Positions 11,575 to 22,868 of a DNA stretch of 64,000 nt are shown here, piece by piece. The stretch is from Lepeophtheirus salmonis (taxonomy: Eukaryota > Arthropoda > Copepoda > Siphonostomatoida > Caligidae): assembly GCF_016086655.4 (NCBI RefSeq), contig NC_052131.2, positions 32,675,705-32,739,704 of the forward strand. The letters run 5' to 3'. The notes under the pieces are model-generated. The model had not been told where the DNA came from, ran no database searches, and saw only the letters and a program-made list of their open reading frames with translations. The position numbers and the translations under genes were made by a program. Each line of letters starts with the position of its first letter. Position 1 is the first letter of the stretch.

Positions 11575-12085
11575 CCCACGTAGTATTACTAATAATATGA
11601 ACGAAATGAATTTCAAACTGAAAGATTTATTTTGAAAAAAAAAATCTAAAAGTTAAAAAAAATTTGGAAAATTATTTTCTTACGAAAAAATTCAAAAATT
11701 CATAGTTATTCTCAAAAATTAAATTAAAAATATACAGCTATTCAAAAATATAATTTTTTTTTTTTTTAAATTTCAAAAATTACATTTGAAATATTTTTTT
11801 TTTTTAAATTTACACTTATTTATGAAAAACGTTCATTTTCTGGGGAAAAAAATTCAAGAATTCACATCTATTTTCAAAAAATTGAATTTTTTGAAGAAAA
11901 AATTTAAGAATAAAATTTTAATTAATTTATTCGTAGAAAAATTTCAAAATTCTTTAGTTATTCACAAAAGAGAAATTTTTGGTAAGAAAATTTGAAAAAT
12001 TAAATTAAATTTCAAATATTAAATTTTGTTGTAAAAAACAAGCATTCCTTCAGACCACTCCCTGCGGACGGCCTCCCTCTCTTAA
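11575..12085 (+). repeat. A-family element, left end degraded
   Basis: The interior shows the A/T runs with recurring ATTCATAGTTATTC-like units. The right end CACTCCCTGCGGACGGCC is the usual G-rich terminus inverted. The CAGGGGCG left end is not recognisable. The 69-codon frame inside it (11786-11995) is a product of the A/T runs. Confidence 0.5.
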
Positions 12086-12544
12086 TATGTATTTGTTACG
12101 AAAAGGTTGAGCATCAACGATCAGAGTAAAATATAATTAATAAACAAGAGGAAATAAGTCAACAACTGACAAAAAACACATAGGACAAGTATTAATAATG
12201 TGGGGATGTCACCTCAATGAATGTCTCATTGACTCTCTCTCTCAGTTGTTTCATTTCTAAGAGTAAGTAAAATGATCAAAATTTATTACCAATGAGGCAT
12301 GCACGTTGTAAACAAATCGACAGAGAGTAGCACCGTCTTGCACCTAGCAGAGGAAATATATTTTGAGTTTGATAATGCCTTATTAAGTTATTTAGACGCT
12401 AGATACAAAAAGGTAACTATATGAATGGCAAAAATAAATGCTATGAGGAATTCAGTCCTAAGACAGATCCAACTCTATATACTAAGAATATATTCACTTC
12501 CTAATATTGAAGTTAAAAACAAAACAAAAAACTTAACACTGTGG
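12086..12544. other. Spacer, no gene seen
   Basis: AT-rich with no motif. The stretch 12070-12200 (AATAAACAAGAGG, CAACTGACAAAAAA) resembles sequence near 25860-25930 and 50190-50250, suggesting a low-copy repeat of unknown class. Confidence 0.4.
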
Positions 12545-12780
12545 AATTGGAAATGACTTTTTCTTTGCCATAATTCATGGATTGGCTTCAAAGGTCTATG
12601 GGCAGCTTCTGACGTTTGTTTGGTTGGTCAACCATTTTGAGGTTTGTCTACAGTTGTATCTCCAGCATTAAATCGTTTCTTGACCCTCTAGACCGTCTGT
12701 ATGCTGACTGAGAGTATGTTCATGATGTTGCTAGGATCAGAACGGACTAGAACGGCAACATCCTTTCTTTTAGCTTCCAT
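12545..12780 (-). pseudogene. Mariner/maT-like transposase N-terminus
   Basis: From a minus-strand ATG at 12780 the reading runs MEAKRKDVAVLVRSDPSNIM, then an ILSVSIQTV segment, a stop, RVKKRFNAGDTTVDKPQNG, a stop and PTKQTSEAA. This is the first helix-turn-helix of a maT/mariner transposase, whose usual pattern is an (I/V)AxLV segment, then xVSxxTVxRVKKRF, then DKPxxGRPxK. At least two in-frame stops make it non-functional, and nothing resembling the catalytic domain follows to the left. Upstream (12781-12960) may be the element's 5' untranslated part. Confidence 0.75.
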
Positions 12781-13599
12781 TTTCCTCTTAAGAGTATTTA
12801 CTGTGGCCTAATAGCTGACCTCACATCTAAAGGCTGATTCATTCATAGGCAATTGCTTCTAAAAACAACCTACTATGAAGGATAGTTCTAGTTTTTTCTT
12901 ATGGTAAAAATCGCACAACCTATCATCTAAGTAAATAAGTATTAAGAGAGATACTGCGTTCATTTTAATAAAGTTTTTTTAGTGGTTTACCAGAAAGGCG
13001 CATTTATCTTACAAGTAACACGAATTCGAATGTGGGATCTGATAAATAAATGTCTGACATCTGTGATGATAGGCGAGAGGTTTCAACTACGGCATTGGAG
13101 AAAAGAGCCTCTTGGGTTTCACAGCTATGGAAGATTCCTCGTTGGCCTATTCCTTCATATGTTAACCGCTTTGGTGAATATGCTTTAAGTAATGACATAA
13201 TTGAATTTTAATTTCCATCTCATTCTCAAATGCCTAGAGTAAAATTGATTGGATAATGGAGTTGTCCCTCGGAAGCTTGGATGGACATTATGTTTGATAG
13301 GGTGTTTCCTCCTAGATAACACCTGGAATGAATGTCCTGTTTAGCTCTTGGAACTCGTTTAAAATTAATTCATAGTATGAATGATGCAGAACTTCACTAT
13401 AAATTCCAATAGATTGACAATATTGAATATTCGTCAACTCCATATGATCGTATTCCACGTTGAGCAAACGAATTATCAATCCTGTTTTCGTCAAAATGGA
13501 CGATTGGAACAGTATCTAGTGTGATGCTTTCAATTCCATGGACTCCTTCAATGTCTGATTAACGATGATTCCCTCTTTCCCGTATTACAACACCGGATG
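12781..13599. other. Moderately GC-richer spacer with open frames on both strands
   Basis: Frames of 64 and 68 codons overlap on opposite strands at 12982-13198, and a 60-codon minus frame lies at 13312-13494. The stretch is less A/T-run-rich than its surroundings. None of the three has a motif I recognise and no splice sites were convincing, so I do not call a gene. An unrecognised exon or transposon remnant is possible. Confidence 0.4.
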
Positions 13600-13985
13600 A
13601 TGATCCCATAATGAGTATTTGGTAATATTAGAAGGGTTCCTTCATGCCTTCGGAAAGCAGTTGCAAAAAAATTTAACTTATATCGGGGGCGAGCAGTTCA
13701 TTTACACAACCTGTGGGCCAGGGTATATTATAACATATTAGAAAAGTTCTTTGGTGCATAGAAACTCAGCAGAGGTTGAGTTTAAACTGCCTTGGAGCCT
13801 GGTACTTCACCTGTACAAACTTAAAGATGTACTTGGTGATATTACAAGGTTTCCTTGATGCTCAGAGAAGCAGTGATGGATAAATTTAACTTGACTTGGG
13901 GCCCAGTAGTTCACCTACACAGGGTATATTATAGCATAATAGAAAGGTTCTATCCTGGCATGTTTCTTCATCATTCAATAGTTTT
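13600..13985. repeat. E-family degenerate tandem repeat, ~105-bp unit
   Basis: Equivalent TTCAC or TTCAT anchors occur at about 13697, 13806 and 13910. Each is followed by a CACAACCTGTGGGCCAGGGT-like segment or its remnant, a TATTATA block and a GGTTCCTTGATGCTC-like block. Spacing is 104-109 bp. The same unit forms a second array at 18795-19140. The 87-codon frame at 13855 is partly made of this repeat and is not a gene. Confidence 0.65.
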
Positions 13986-14279
13986 ATCGTCCGAATATAA
14001 TATTAAAATGGAAACAAAATTGTACACAAAAATGTGTCTTGCTATGAAATTACTCACAATGAGATTGTTTCACGATGATATTACCCACAACGTTTTTTGT
14101 CTCACAATGATAATGTAAACAACGATTTTATCACGCAACGATATTACCCCAACGTTTTTGTCCGCAAACTTTTTACCACAATCATTTTAGAGTGAACCGA
14201 AAATCTTAAACATTGCTCCTATGTAATGACATGGTAACTCTGGCACTTTGAAGAATACCCTATCATTAAGTTATATTCA
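13986..14279. other. Degenerate short repeats
   Basis: At 14030-14190 short blocks of the type CACAATGA and CACGATGATATTACC recur at irregular 20-40 bp spacing, suggesting a worn minisatellite. No gene. Confidence 0.4.
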
Positions 14280-14860
14280 ATTTCCTGCAGATAGCTTTGT
14301 AATGAAGGAGATAAACACAAATCATACTTTATATCTAGCAAGGACATTTCCAGGAGCTACTCCGATGTCAATCCTCAATTCTGTTTTGAGTTCAAAAAGG
14401 ATTACTCCATCATTCATGAACACAAGTTGTTCCTTTATAATTACACATTCTATCCACAAACATTAAATACTGCTAACATTGCAAACTAATAAAGATCTCA
14501 AACATGAGAAAATGCTTAAAATTCACAACTCTATTGATGGGTTTGTCAACGATCAACAATCACCGGAACGGGCTCTTTCACGACTCTCTTGATATTATCT
14601 TTATTTTCTATAGAATGAAACATAAAAATGGGAGTAATTCTTCCTTTTTTAGTGGGCCTGCGGTACTATCCAGCGGCATTGTACAAAGTTATTAGGCGTC
14701 CACGAACATAAGACCAGGGCTCTACTAATATAGTTTTGCTTTAATAATATAGAATATAACTCCCTAGCGAATCATGAGTGTACTCTCATATTTTTACTTC
14801 GTAAACTCACACGAAGTTACTCACTACTTAGATGTTCTCTCCTCAAGAATGAAAATATAA
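14280..14860 (+). repeat. C-family dispersed repeat, longest copy
   Basis: Contains TATCTAGCAAGGACATTTCC, a GATGTCAATCCTCAATTCTG stretch and TAGATGTTCTCTCCTCAAGA. The first two parts match 43912-44040 and the last matches 6725-6750 in reverse. The middle (14470-14790) is unlike the other copies and may be an insertion. Frames at 14248 and 14504 fall inside it and lack motifs. Confidence 0.5.
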
Positions 14861-15984
14861 GCTGGAGGAAATTCAAAAAAAAAAAAAAAAAAAAATAAAA
14901 TTCAGCTTTCAAACAACAAAAAAAAAAATCAATCTCCTTATTTAAAAATATTTATATATATTATTCGTTCATATTGAGTCTTTTCTGAAAAGTTTCATAT
15001 CTAAAATTGAAGGAAAAGTTTTTTCTCTCTTTCAAAAAAAAAATTTTTGTAACAAATTTGGCATTTATAAAAAAATCAAAAAAAACTTTTCTGTCAAGAT
15101 TGTAAAAAAGTGTTGCGCTTTTTTACACATTTGTAACCCAATCCCTGCCTTCTCCCCCTCTCAAAAGAAAATCCTACGGACGTTCCCATTATATAATTTC
15201 CCCCATTTTTACATTGATAAATGAGCTTGAAGTCATGGAACCTTAATGCATGGAGTATTGACCAAAACAATCGACAACATTGTAGTTCTTGCTATAAAGC
15301 TCCAACATTGTTATAGCATTATTACCGTAAAAATATCGGTTGTAAGAAAAATAATGAAGGTGGTGTTTTAATCCATTTATGAACTTGTCTTTGATTCATC
15401 TCCTGAATCAAAACCATATATTCACACTAATTAAATCTATTTCAAAATTTTATTCAGCTATATCTTTTGGGTAAACTTGAAAGTGAGAGGATTCAAGTGA
15501 CCAAAGTTCGGAGCATAGTCACAAATCTTATTCAATTTAAGAATCAATAATTGTTATTGATTCTTAAATTGAATTATAGTCAGAATAATTTTCCAAATCC
15601 ATTAAAATTATATTTAAAGGTAAAGATTGGAATTAATATTAATAAAAATAATCTTTTTGAAAAACTTTATTAACCTATTCACATTAAAAAAAAAACAATA
15701 TTTGAAATACCCTCTATGTTTTTAACATAGTTAAATATTACCATTCGAATATTTTGGTCCACTGTTTCTTCTTTTTTGACGGTGTCAACTACTTTTACAC
15801 ATCATCAATCTATATATTTTAACTCTATGGCTGAAGTGAGATTAAGAGTACAATGTATTATTGTTTATCCCAAAAAGTTAGCCGTGATTCTTCACAACAG
15901 CTAATTCGAGTTCAATACATAGAGGCAACAAAGGGATTTCGATTTGTAGTTCGTCATTATAAGGCTATAGGAGATTAAAATTTT
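14861..15984. other. AT-rich spacer with a perfect palindrome
   Basis: Includes a 20-base A run near 14877 and an A/T-run stretch with a C-rich end (15140-15180) reminiscent of the A-family right end. No gene. The palindrome is listed separately. Confidence 0.5.
15530..15574. repeat. Perfect 21-bp inverted repeat, 3-nt loop
   Basis: The left arm, 15530-15550, starts attcaattta. The right arm, 15554-15574, is its exact reverse complement, separated by ttg. No mismatches over 21 pairs. It is not flanked by a T run or a gene, so a transcription terminator role is not suggested. Confidence 0.9.
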
Positions 15985-16210
15985 CAGTCTACAGGAATGA
16001 ACATCAGCTATGACTTTGTTATATGATTTTGGAAAGAGGAAATGAATTACTGCTGTAAAGACACATTTTAAACTGCATTAGTCTAGGGAAAAAATATAAT
16101 GCAATTTTAAATCAATTTGCACCAAAGATAGGCGAGAATTCTTTCTTTAAACGGAGATGTTACAAAAAGTGTCATTGCACCAGAAAGGTTGGGAACCGCT
16201 GCTGTATGTT
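15985..16210 (+). repeat. D-family 3' part and hAT-like terminus
   Basis: 15985-16080 shares ATATGATTTTGGAAAGAGG and AATTACTGCTGTAAAGA with 10185-10372 and 35405-35595. At 16172-16196 the sequence reads GCACCAGAAAGGTTGGGAAC then CGCTG, the inverted form of a CAGCGGTTCCCAACCTTT hAT-MITE start. The other end of that element was not found. Confidence 0.45.
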
Positions 16211-17224
16211 TTAGTCATGTGAGTTTTTCTTTTTAATACATCAATTAATAAGAAAGTAGCGTGTCTAGTGTTCTTTTAAGTGATATTCGTTGTAGAAATT
16301 TGACTAATCATCCCTAGAATGTTTTTATTTGTGAGTGAAGTCAAATTTACAAGTACTATTTGTTGCGAGATTCTAGTAATTTTTAAAAAATGGTCGGCTT
16401 CAGTAAAGTCTAGTTTTTATAAAGTAACACAATACTAAATAGGATTTGATCAAAGTCTTTTTTCCCTGTTTTTTTTTTTGTTTTTTTTAAAGAAAGAAAT
16501 GTTGTTTAATGAAATGAAGTTAATGCCTCGTAAGAAGACAAATTGAAGCCGGCAAAAATAAAGAATATATTTTTATGTAATAGATAACAAACTTGGCTTT
16601 CTATGACAATCTGTTTAAACATAGAGTATACTGGTGGAAAAGAGAGTCACAAAACCTTAACTTTATTGGTTAAAAGATTTTGTGAATCCCTTTCCCTCCT
16701 TTCCAGAATCCTACGTTTCAACAAATAGCTACAGATAAGGCCACAGGGGATGTAATTAATTTTATTACATCTAAATATAGACTATATTGTTTGTCAGCTG
16801 TTGATTGGTATTTTATTATGTGAATTGTGAATGTAAGTTTCGTAGAGGATTTAATTCCATCCATGGCTAGAGCCACTTCAACGCAAGGCAACACACCTCT
16901 GCAAAGGCAGCTTTTATTAAGTAGAAATTAATTGAAAGTGGGCTCAGTTGTCGGTTCCCACCTTTTTTTTAAATATATATTTTGCATCGATGTGTTGTTA
17001 TTTTAGATTTTTTTGTTCTTCAACTACAACCCCAGTACCTCAAAGTACGTAGTAGAAGCCATGTATAATATGTACATAATCAAGAAAAAATAAAACAAAG
17101 CACAGGCCTCACTCTATCCTTCATCCATCATCTCAAACCATGTGATGAGAAACCTCAAAATTAATTATTTACTTTATAGTAGCACATTTAGCTATATACT
17201 ATGTAGGCATAATCATATAGTGTT
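16211..17224. other. AT-rich spacer, no gene seen
   Basis: No coding similarity, terminus or RNA gene recognised. Confidence 0.5.
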
Positions 17225-17870
17225 GTGTCAGACTTGAGTGTAGTTGAACCGGTTTGAGTCGAGTCAATAAATAAGAAATGGAAAAAGAAGTAGCCACACT
17301 TGCAGGCTCATTTATTAATTTAATGACAACGCAGACAAAAACACAAACAAACTTTCCATAAACAATATAAATATGTGCTACCATTTTCTTTTCTTATTTA
17401 ATATGACCCGCTGAGCTATAGCTAATCACGCTCGATGATATATTGTTAATTCTTATATAATATAGTCACGCAGTTATAAGATAATGAGGCCTCAAAAAAA
17501 CAAAGAAAACGTGCTAAGTGTCTGGTTGTCTTCTTAGAGATTCGAAGATTTGGCATTGATCAGAGGAGGGGACCTGGGGAAGACAACGCCACGAGACTCC
17601 AAACATCATTGAACTTGCGTTTGAAGATCAAATCACCTTTATTTTAGTCGAGCAAAAAAACATTTCTCTGAAATCGAGTTGAACTGTGTTGAGTCGAGTC
17701 GAAAAATTGAAAAAAGGGCAAAGAGAATGTGCAAGCCCATTCATCAATTTAATAGTGGGAGTAACCGGATTTTCTCGGAGGTATTAGACAATAGACAAAA
17801 AAAAGAGACAAACTTTGATTTAATAATATAAATATGTATAGACCGTATAAAATATGTGCTGTGGACATGA
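17225..17870 (+). repeat. Local direct duplication, ~450-bp spacing
   Basis: 17230-17385 and 17670-17850 share, in order, GTTGAAC then GTGTTGAGTCGAGTC-like sequence, a GAAAAA purine block, a TTCATCAATTTAAT-type block, an ACAAACTTT block and AATATAAATATGTG. The spacing of about 440-460 bp and common order indicate an old tandem duplication. A CATGCAGTTATAAG/GAGGCCTCAA pair (17465 and 18287) suggests it extends further right. Confidence 0.55.
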
Positions 17871-17989
17871 AAAAATAAAATAAACCCAAAATGAAAATGG
17901 GGATCCTGGACAATTTGAAGAATGTGCCAGAGCTCAAAGAAGTTAGCTGTCATGAAGTTTTGTTAGATCTGCTGGAAGCAGCTGTGAGA

Positions 17990-18170
17990 TAACAGAAATA
18001 AATATAAGTCCCTCCAAGGACATATAGTCTGGAATTATACTTATAACTCCTGACGCAAACCCTCATTGTTACTCTTCATCTTGCGTGAGAACGCACACTA
18101 GTTATCACGCAAGACTTAGATATTGTTCTCTCTTCAAGAATTCAATAATAATAATAGCTGCTTTTGAAAA
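17990..18170 (+). repeat. C-family dispersed repeat, short copy
   Basis: Shares TCATCTTGCGTGAGAACGCA, an ACTTAGATATTGTTCTCTC block and a TCAAGAATTCAATAATAATA block with the other C-family copies. Confidence 0.5.
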
Positions 18171-18794
18171 TAAACAATCATGTTCAAGTTGAAACTACGA
18201 AAATTATCTCCCATTTTCTAGGTTATATTTCATGCTAGATATGTAAATTATGTTCATATTTTTTTTTTTTTTTTTAATTAAATAGTCATGCAGTTATAAG
18301 GTATAAAGCGCAAACTCAAAAATGAGGCCTCAATAGACAGGCAACTCTTTCTTTATTAATATAGATATTTAATCAAATACTATGATTGGGATTGGTTTTT
18401 GGAATTCTTTGGGGAAGAATTCAAATTTCATGTCTATTTTGAAGAAACTAACAAATTTATATGAAAAATAAACCCTGTAATTGGAAAATGATCAAATAGG
18501 ATCAACAATGCTAATACAGATTTTATTAGATCTTTACTTGTTGCTTAAATCCTCCTGATATGCCCACATTTAATCACGTTCACTCAAATTGCTCACCTTT
18601 TTGGCATAGATCTTAGTATTAAAAATCACCTGAACCCTCCTGTTGCAGAAGAGCTACATGACGGTCATAAAATATCACCAAAATGACACCTACCTTAACA
18701 AAGCCCACTAAATATAATAACATAAAACATTGAGTTGTGTGAATAGCGAAGGTTCTTGATTCTCAATGAAGCCGTGGCAAATGACTTACCTCTT
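18171..18794. other. Spacer, no gene seen
   Basis: AT-rich sequence without a recognised feature. Confidence 0.5.
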
Positions 18795-19140
18795 CGACCA
18801 GAGGTTCACTTGCACAACCCATAGACTGGGGTGTAGTATAGGATATTGAAAGATGTACTTGATGCTCAGGCAAAAAGTGGGTAATGATCCACTCCCAGGA
18901 CCTATAGTTGTTTTGCGCAACCCGTGGGCCGGGATGTATTATAGGATATTAAAAGGGGCCTTTGGTACTCAGGATAGTTGAGGAGATGGTTGTGATCCCC
19001 CTTGTGGACAAGCGGTTAACTAGCGTAACCCGTGGGACGTTGTGTGATATAATATATTCGAAGGTGCCCCTGATACTCGGGATAGTGGTGGCGATCGGTT
19101 TTGATCCACCTGCAAAACTTGCTAGGCGAGGAATATTTTG
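18795..19140. repeat. E-family tandem repeat, second array
   Basis: Three units with CAACCC or TAACCC anchors ending at 18820, 18923 and 19031, giving spacings of 103 and 108 bp. Each has CCGTGGGCCGGGATGTATTA-like sequence, then AGGATATT, then a TTGATGCTCAGG or TTGGTACTCAGG block. The unit is the same as at 13600-13985, here better preserved and in the same orientation. It is GC-richer than its surroundings. The frames at 18949 and 18962, on opposite strands, are by-products of the repeat. Confidence 0.75.
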
Positions 19141-19238
19141 CAAAGTAAATGGCGTCTCTTGTAACAATTTCTTATCATATTATAGTTTGATTGTCTGAAT
19201 ACAATATAAATTTCGGGAAAAAAATAAAATTAATAGAT

Positions 19239-19621
19239 CAGGAATGTCTAGCTTTTGAAATAATGGGCCGCATTACCACTTGAAATATTTTAATGCGCCG
19301 CAGAACCTATTAAGTTAAATTTCTTGAAAAAACTATTAAACACAAATTTATTTCAATTTTAGACGAAATATCCAAAATAAAGGAAAAATTTAATTTTTGA
19401 AAGCCAAACTGCTTTACAAAGCTAGGCTGCCAACCCTGTTAGAGTCTCAGAAAATATTAGATACTGTCACTTATTTTGTATTATGAGCTTTCTACGCGTT
19501 TTGATGATATTGTGACTATTTTGCTAAAAAATACTACTTTAAGTGAGAATGGGTAGTAGGCAACACCTAAACATTCGGTGGGCCACAATTTCGTGTGCGA
19601 TCTATAGGTTGAAGATCCCTG
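19239..19621. mobile_element. 383-bp hAT-like MITE
   Basis: Starts CAGGAATGTCTAGCTTTTG followed by AAATAATGGGCCGC. Its end (19577-19621) is the inverted form: GTGGGCCACAATT and then GGTTGAAGATCCCTG. Flanking 8-mers are taatagat (19231-19238) and cactagat (19622-19629), identical at 6 of 8 positions and close to the TCTAGA-like target preference of hAT elements. The interior carries no transposase; the 61-codon minus frame at 19481 is not a gene. Confidence 0.7.
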
Positions 19622-19629
19622 CACTAGAT

Positions 19630-20419
19630 AATCAAATTGTTTGCAGTTAAATTGTTTCTTAATCAAACCTGAATGATCAAACTGCTTGCAATGAATTGTT
19701 TGATAATCTAATTACTCACAATCATTTTACCTGAGAATGTTGTTAATGAAGTTAAAATGAACACTGATCAGTCTATTGGAAATTTTATAGATTGACTGGG
19801 CATTTTGCGTATTGCCCTTCTAACGGCATTTTGAACATTAGTTTTACCACATTGCCCATAACATCTGGTATAATATCAATAAGTAATTCCTCCAACACTT
19901 GAACTTCTTCAACTCTCCTAAAAGAGGATAAAAAAATAACAATCCATCCCGCTATTCATAACTGTTATTTCTTTACATAAAAAAAAATGAGTGAGTTACA
20001 TAATTTGCTCTGTTGCCTTAAAATATCTGCGCCGCGGCGAAAAGGAGAGAGAGAGCGAAATAAAGTAAAAGAATATGTAAGCCTTTTACTCTCCACCACT
20101 ACGATGAATACATACGAACACTCTACTATAACCTAGCTATACAACATAATGCATTTGGCTACAAACAAACAAAGTTAAACTATTTAGGTATGTACTTATT
20201 CATGCATACCTTTAAGAAAAACCACTTTAAACAGATTCTTAGAATTCAATGGGATATATTTAATAATCTAAAACGTAAAAGCAGTGGCAACTACGTCTTT
20301 TTAAAATAAAAACGGTTTTTGGCAGATAATATACTTTGTTACAAATGTTAACATATCCACTATAAAATATTACGCATACATTTAAAGAATTTGCCTTTGA
20401 CTATAAGTAATTAACGTAT
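19630..20419. other. Spacer with short degenerate repeats
   Basis: At 19625-19740 a unit containing TAATCAAAxTGxTTGCAxTxAATTGTTT recurs about three times, imperfectly. The rest is plain AT-rich DNA. Confidence 0.4.
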
Positions 20420-20893
20420 CAGGGTTGTCTGGAGAGACCCCCTCCACCTTCCCCAAATTAAGGAATTTATGCTTTGTAATAGAAAATTAAATATTCGAAA
20501 TTTTATTTTATTTATCAACTAATTTCCAAAAAATTTAATTTTCTGTCAATAGCTATGGATTTTGAAAATTTTCCCCCAAAAAATGTAATATTTGAATTTT
20601 TTTTTTCGAAAAATTTAATTTTGTGTGAACAGCTGTAGATTTTTTTAAAAAATACGAAAATTATTATTTAAAATTTTTCCCCAAAAAAATTCATTTCTTG
20701 AGAATAGCTGTGGATTTTTGATATTTATTTCCAAAATAATTAACTTTTTGAGAATACCTACAGATTTTTGAAATTTTTCATCAAAAAATATAATACTTTA
20801 TATTTTTTTTAATAAATTTTATGTATTGGATTGTTAGGAACCAATATTCCCACCCAAAATAATAACACTTTTGTGCAAACAATCCTGAGACGT
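20420..20893 (-). repeat. A-family element, reverse orientation
   Basis: Starts CAGGGTTGTCTGGAGAGAC with the CCCCTCCACC block, continues through A/T runs with repeated GAATAGCTGTGGATTTTTG-like units (about 20625, 20703 and 20752), and ends CAATCCTGAGACG, a worn form of the TATAATCCTGCAGACGCCCC end. Confidence 0.55.
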
Positions 20894-21767
20894 TAGTTCA
20901 TGGAAAATAGAGTTTCTCTTTCAGAATCCTATTTTCTATGGATTTCTCTGAGTTTACACCTACGGCCAATTTTTCAGGAAATCCTTCATTTCTTTATTTT
21001 ATAATATAAGTTTTATTTAATTACGTATATATAATTGAATAAAAATTAACACTGGATGGGCTTGGTATGGGACACCCCTTTGACTGACATCTTATAGTCA
21101 AATTTGTCAAAAAGATAACGATTTAAACACAAATATAGGTAGGTATGTTAAGCATTATTTGAAATTAATTTGTACTTTCTAAAAAAAGGATCAAGAAATT
21201 TTATCAAATAGACCGACACGATCCGAGTTCATTTTTTACTATTATCATTTTTGTGGGTGGTTAGATAGGGTTACAGAATTCAAAAAGCTGGACCCATGTT
21301 ATCTAAAAACACTATTTACATTATTAGTGATGAGGATAAAAGTGAAGAACATTGTAATTAATAACATATTAAGGATAAGACTAGCTTAAAATATACGATA
21401 TCTTCTTACAATATAAAATACTGAAATTTGAAAATATTTAATATTTCTCAAGGTCTTGTAATTTAAAAATTTGTTTCCAAGGAAATAAAACCATATTGGG
21501 CACAACTTACGTAACTTTTACGCAACCTCTCATTTATTTGTATCACAAATCAAAGAAGTATCTTTTAAAACCTTGGTATGGACTATTGGGTCACGGTAGT
21601 TGTAATTTCAATGGTGTAAATATAACTTCAATACGTTCATTTATATATAACGTGACTATGTGAAATGTAAAATCGTTATAAGGAATGGTCAAAAATTTGA
21701 AAACGATTATAAAAAGATCGAAATTGTTCTAGGGACCGTGGTTCTTAAGAGGGAGGGGGATTTATAT
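20894..21767. other. AT-rich spacer, no gene seen
   Basis: No recognised coding sequence or repeat terminus. Confidence 0.5.
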
Positions 21768-22224
21768 ATATGTTGTGTACAAGTTGCGACTTTGTACAAG
21801 TTGTAACTTGTATAATCAAATTGTACAAGTTGTAACTTGTATAATCAAATTGTACAAGCTGCAACTCAAAAGTGTAATGACTTATTTTAAATGTAGGATT
21901 TACAGTACTTTGGATGAGGATCACGCGTTAATTGAATATTCCATGGATGATGATCCATATATAAATCGTATCACTTTTTACTATTTTAATACTACTGACT
22001 AAAATATATATATTTTGTGGCACATTATAAAGTTCAAATCCCCAAAATTATATTACTCATAAATACGTAGTAAGGATGTAATTTTAATAGATCAAAATCA
22101 AGTATCAATGTATAGTTGGTAATTGGAATGAACAATATTGTAATTAAAGAATGCCTTTTAAGACAAAGTAATTGCAACTTGTCCAATTTGCTTATTTCCA
22201 AGTTACAACATGTACACAACATAT
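21768..22224. mobile_element. F-family inverted-repeat MITE with internal minisatellite
   Basis: Left end ATATGTTGTGTACAAGTTG and right end, inverted, ATATGTTGTGTACATGTTG (reverse complement of 22206-22224), about 25 bp with few mismatches. Just inside the left end is a three-copy 29-bp tandem repeat. The 75-codon frame starting at 21775 runs through the minisatellite and is not convincing as a protein. A second copy lacking the termini is at 41150-41345. Superfamily unknown. Confidence 0.65.
21792..21873. repeat. 29-bp tandem minisatellite, about three copies
   Basis: Units start TTGTACAAG at 21792, 21821 and 21850, exactly 29 bp apart. The first two are identical. Each unit contains a 7-bp-arm hairpin, acaagtt-gt-aacttgt. 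The third copy decays after TTGTACAAGCTG. Confidence 0.9.
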
Positions 22225-22806
22225 TTGTCACGATTTTTTCCTTTCCAAAGAATAAGAGTATCTCAAAGAAATGGATACTACGAATGAACCAGCCTGATAT
22301 TCTTACAAAATTTACGTCTTCTAATTGATTAGTTTACAACTCTAAATTTTATTGGAAGAAGTTTCGAAAGTGAAAATCATTTTTAAATGAAGGATTTAAA
22401 AGAGATGCCAAAATTGAAAAATCTACTACCAAAATGGCTATTGGAATGATAAAGTCGTCTATAGAAATTCCTCAATACCATGATATAGTTAATTTTCTTA
22501 ATAGTCTCTATATTCTTATTCAATTGCACATACATTTACAAGAACATACCAAAATTATCAAAGAGTGTAAAAAAGTTACATATAGTTTCAGTAGCCGTAG
22601 TATGTTCATGAAGGAAACATCAAAATAAATATTTTTCTAAATAAAAATTAATTAATATTTTAGTATCATCTTTTTCCTTATAAATTCAATTTTTTTGACA
22701 ATATAAGTTTATAAAATCAAGTTTTTTTGGTATTCTTAATCTTAAAGTATTAATCAGTTCATTTTAGATTTACAATATTGGTATGTGTTGTCATTTTTTT
22801 TATTAG

Positions 22807-22868
22807 AAGGAATAGCTTGATTTTCTAAAACTTCCACTGAAAATTAAAGACTAGAAAGTAATTATAAT
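22807..22868 (+). repeat. Direct repeat, copy 1 of 2
   Basis: Begins AAGGAATAGCTTGATTTTC and matches 23701-23762 almost base for base (two or three differences). The copies are 894 bp apart. Confidence 0.85.

Noticed and set aside
13600..19140. CRISPR-like repeat arrays
   Set aside because: Spacings of ~105 bp, degenerate units and eukaryotic context; no short identical repeats with unique spacers.
18949..19198. Overlapping 72- and 78-codon frames on opposite strands
   Set aside because: Both are produced by the ~105-bp tandem repeat unit.
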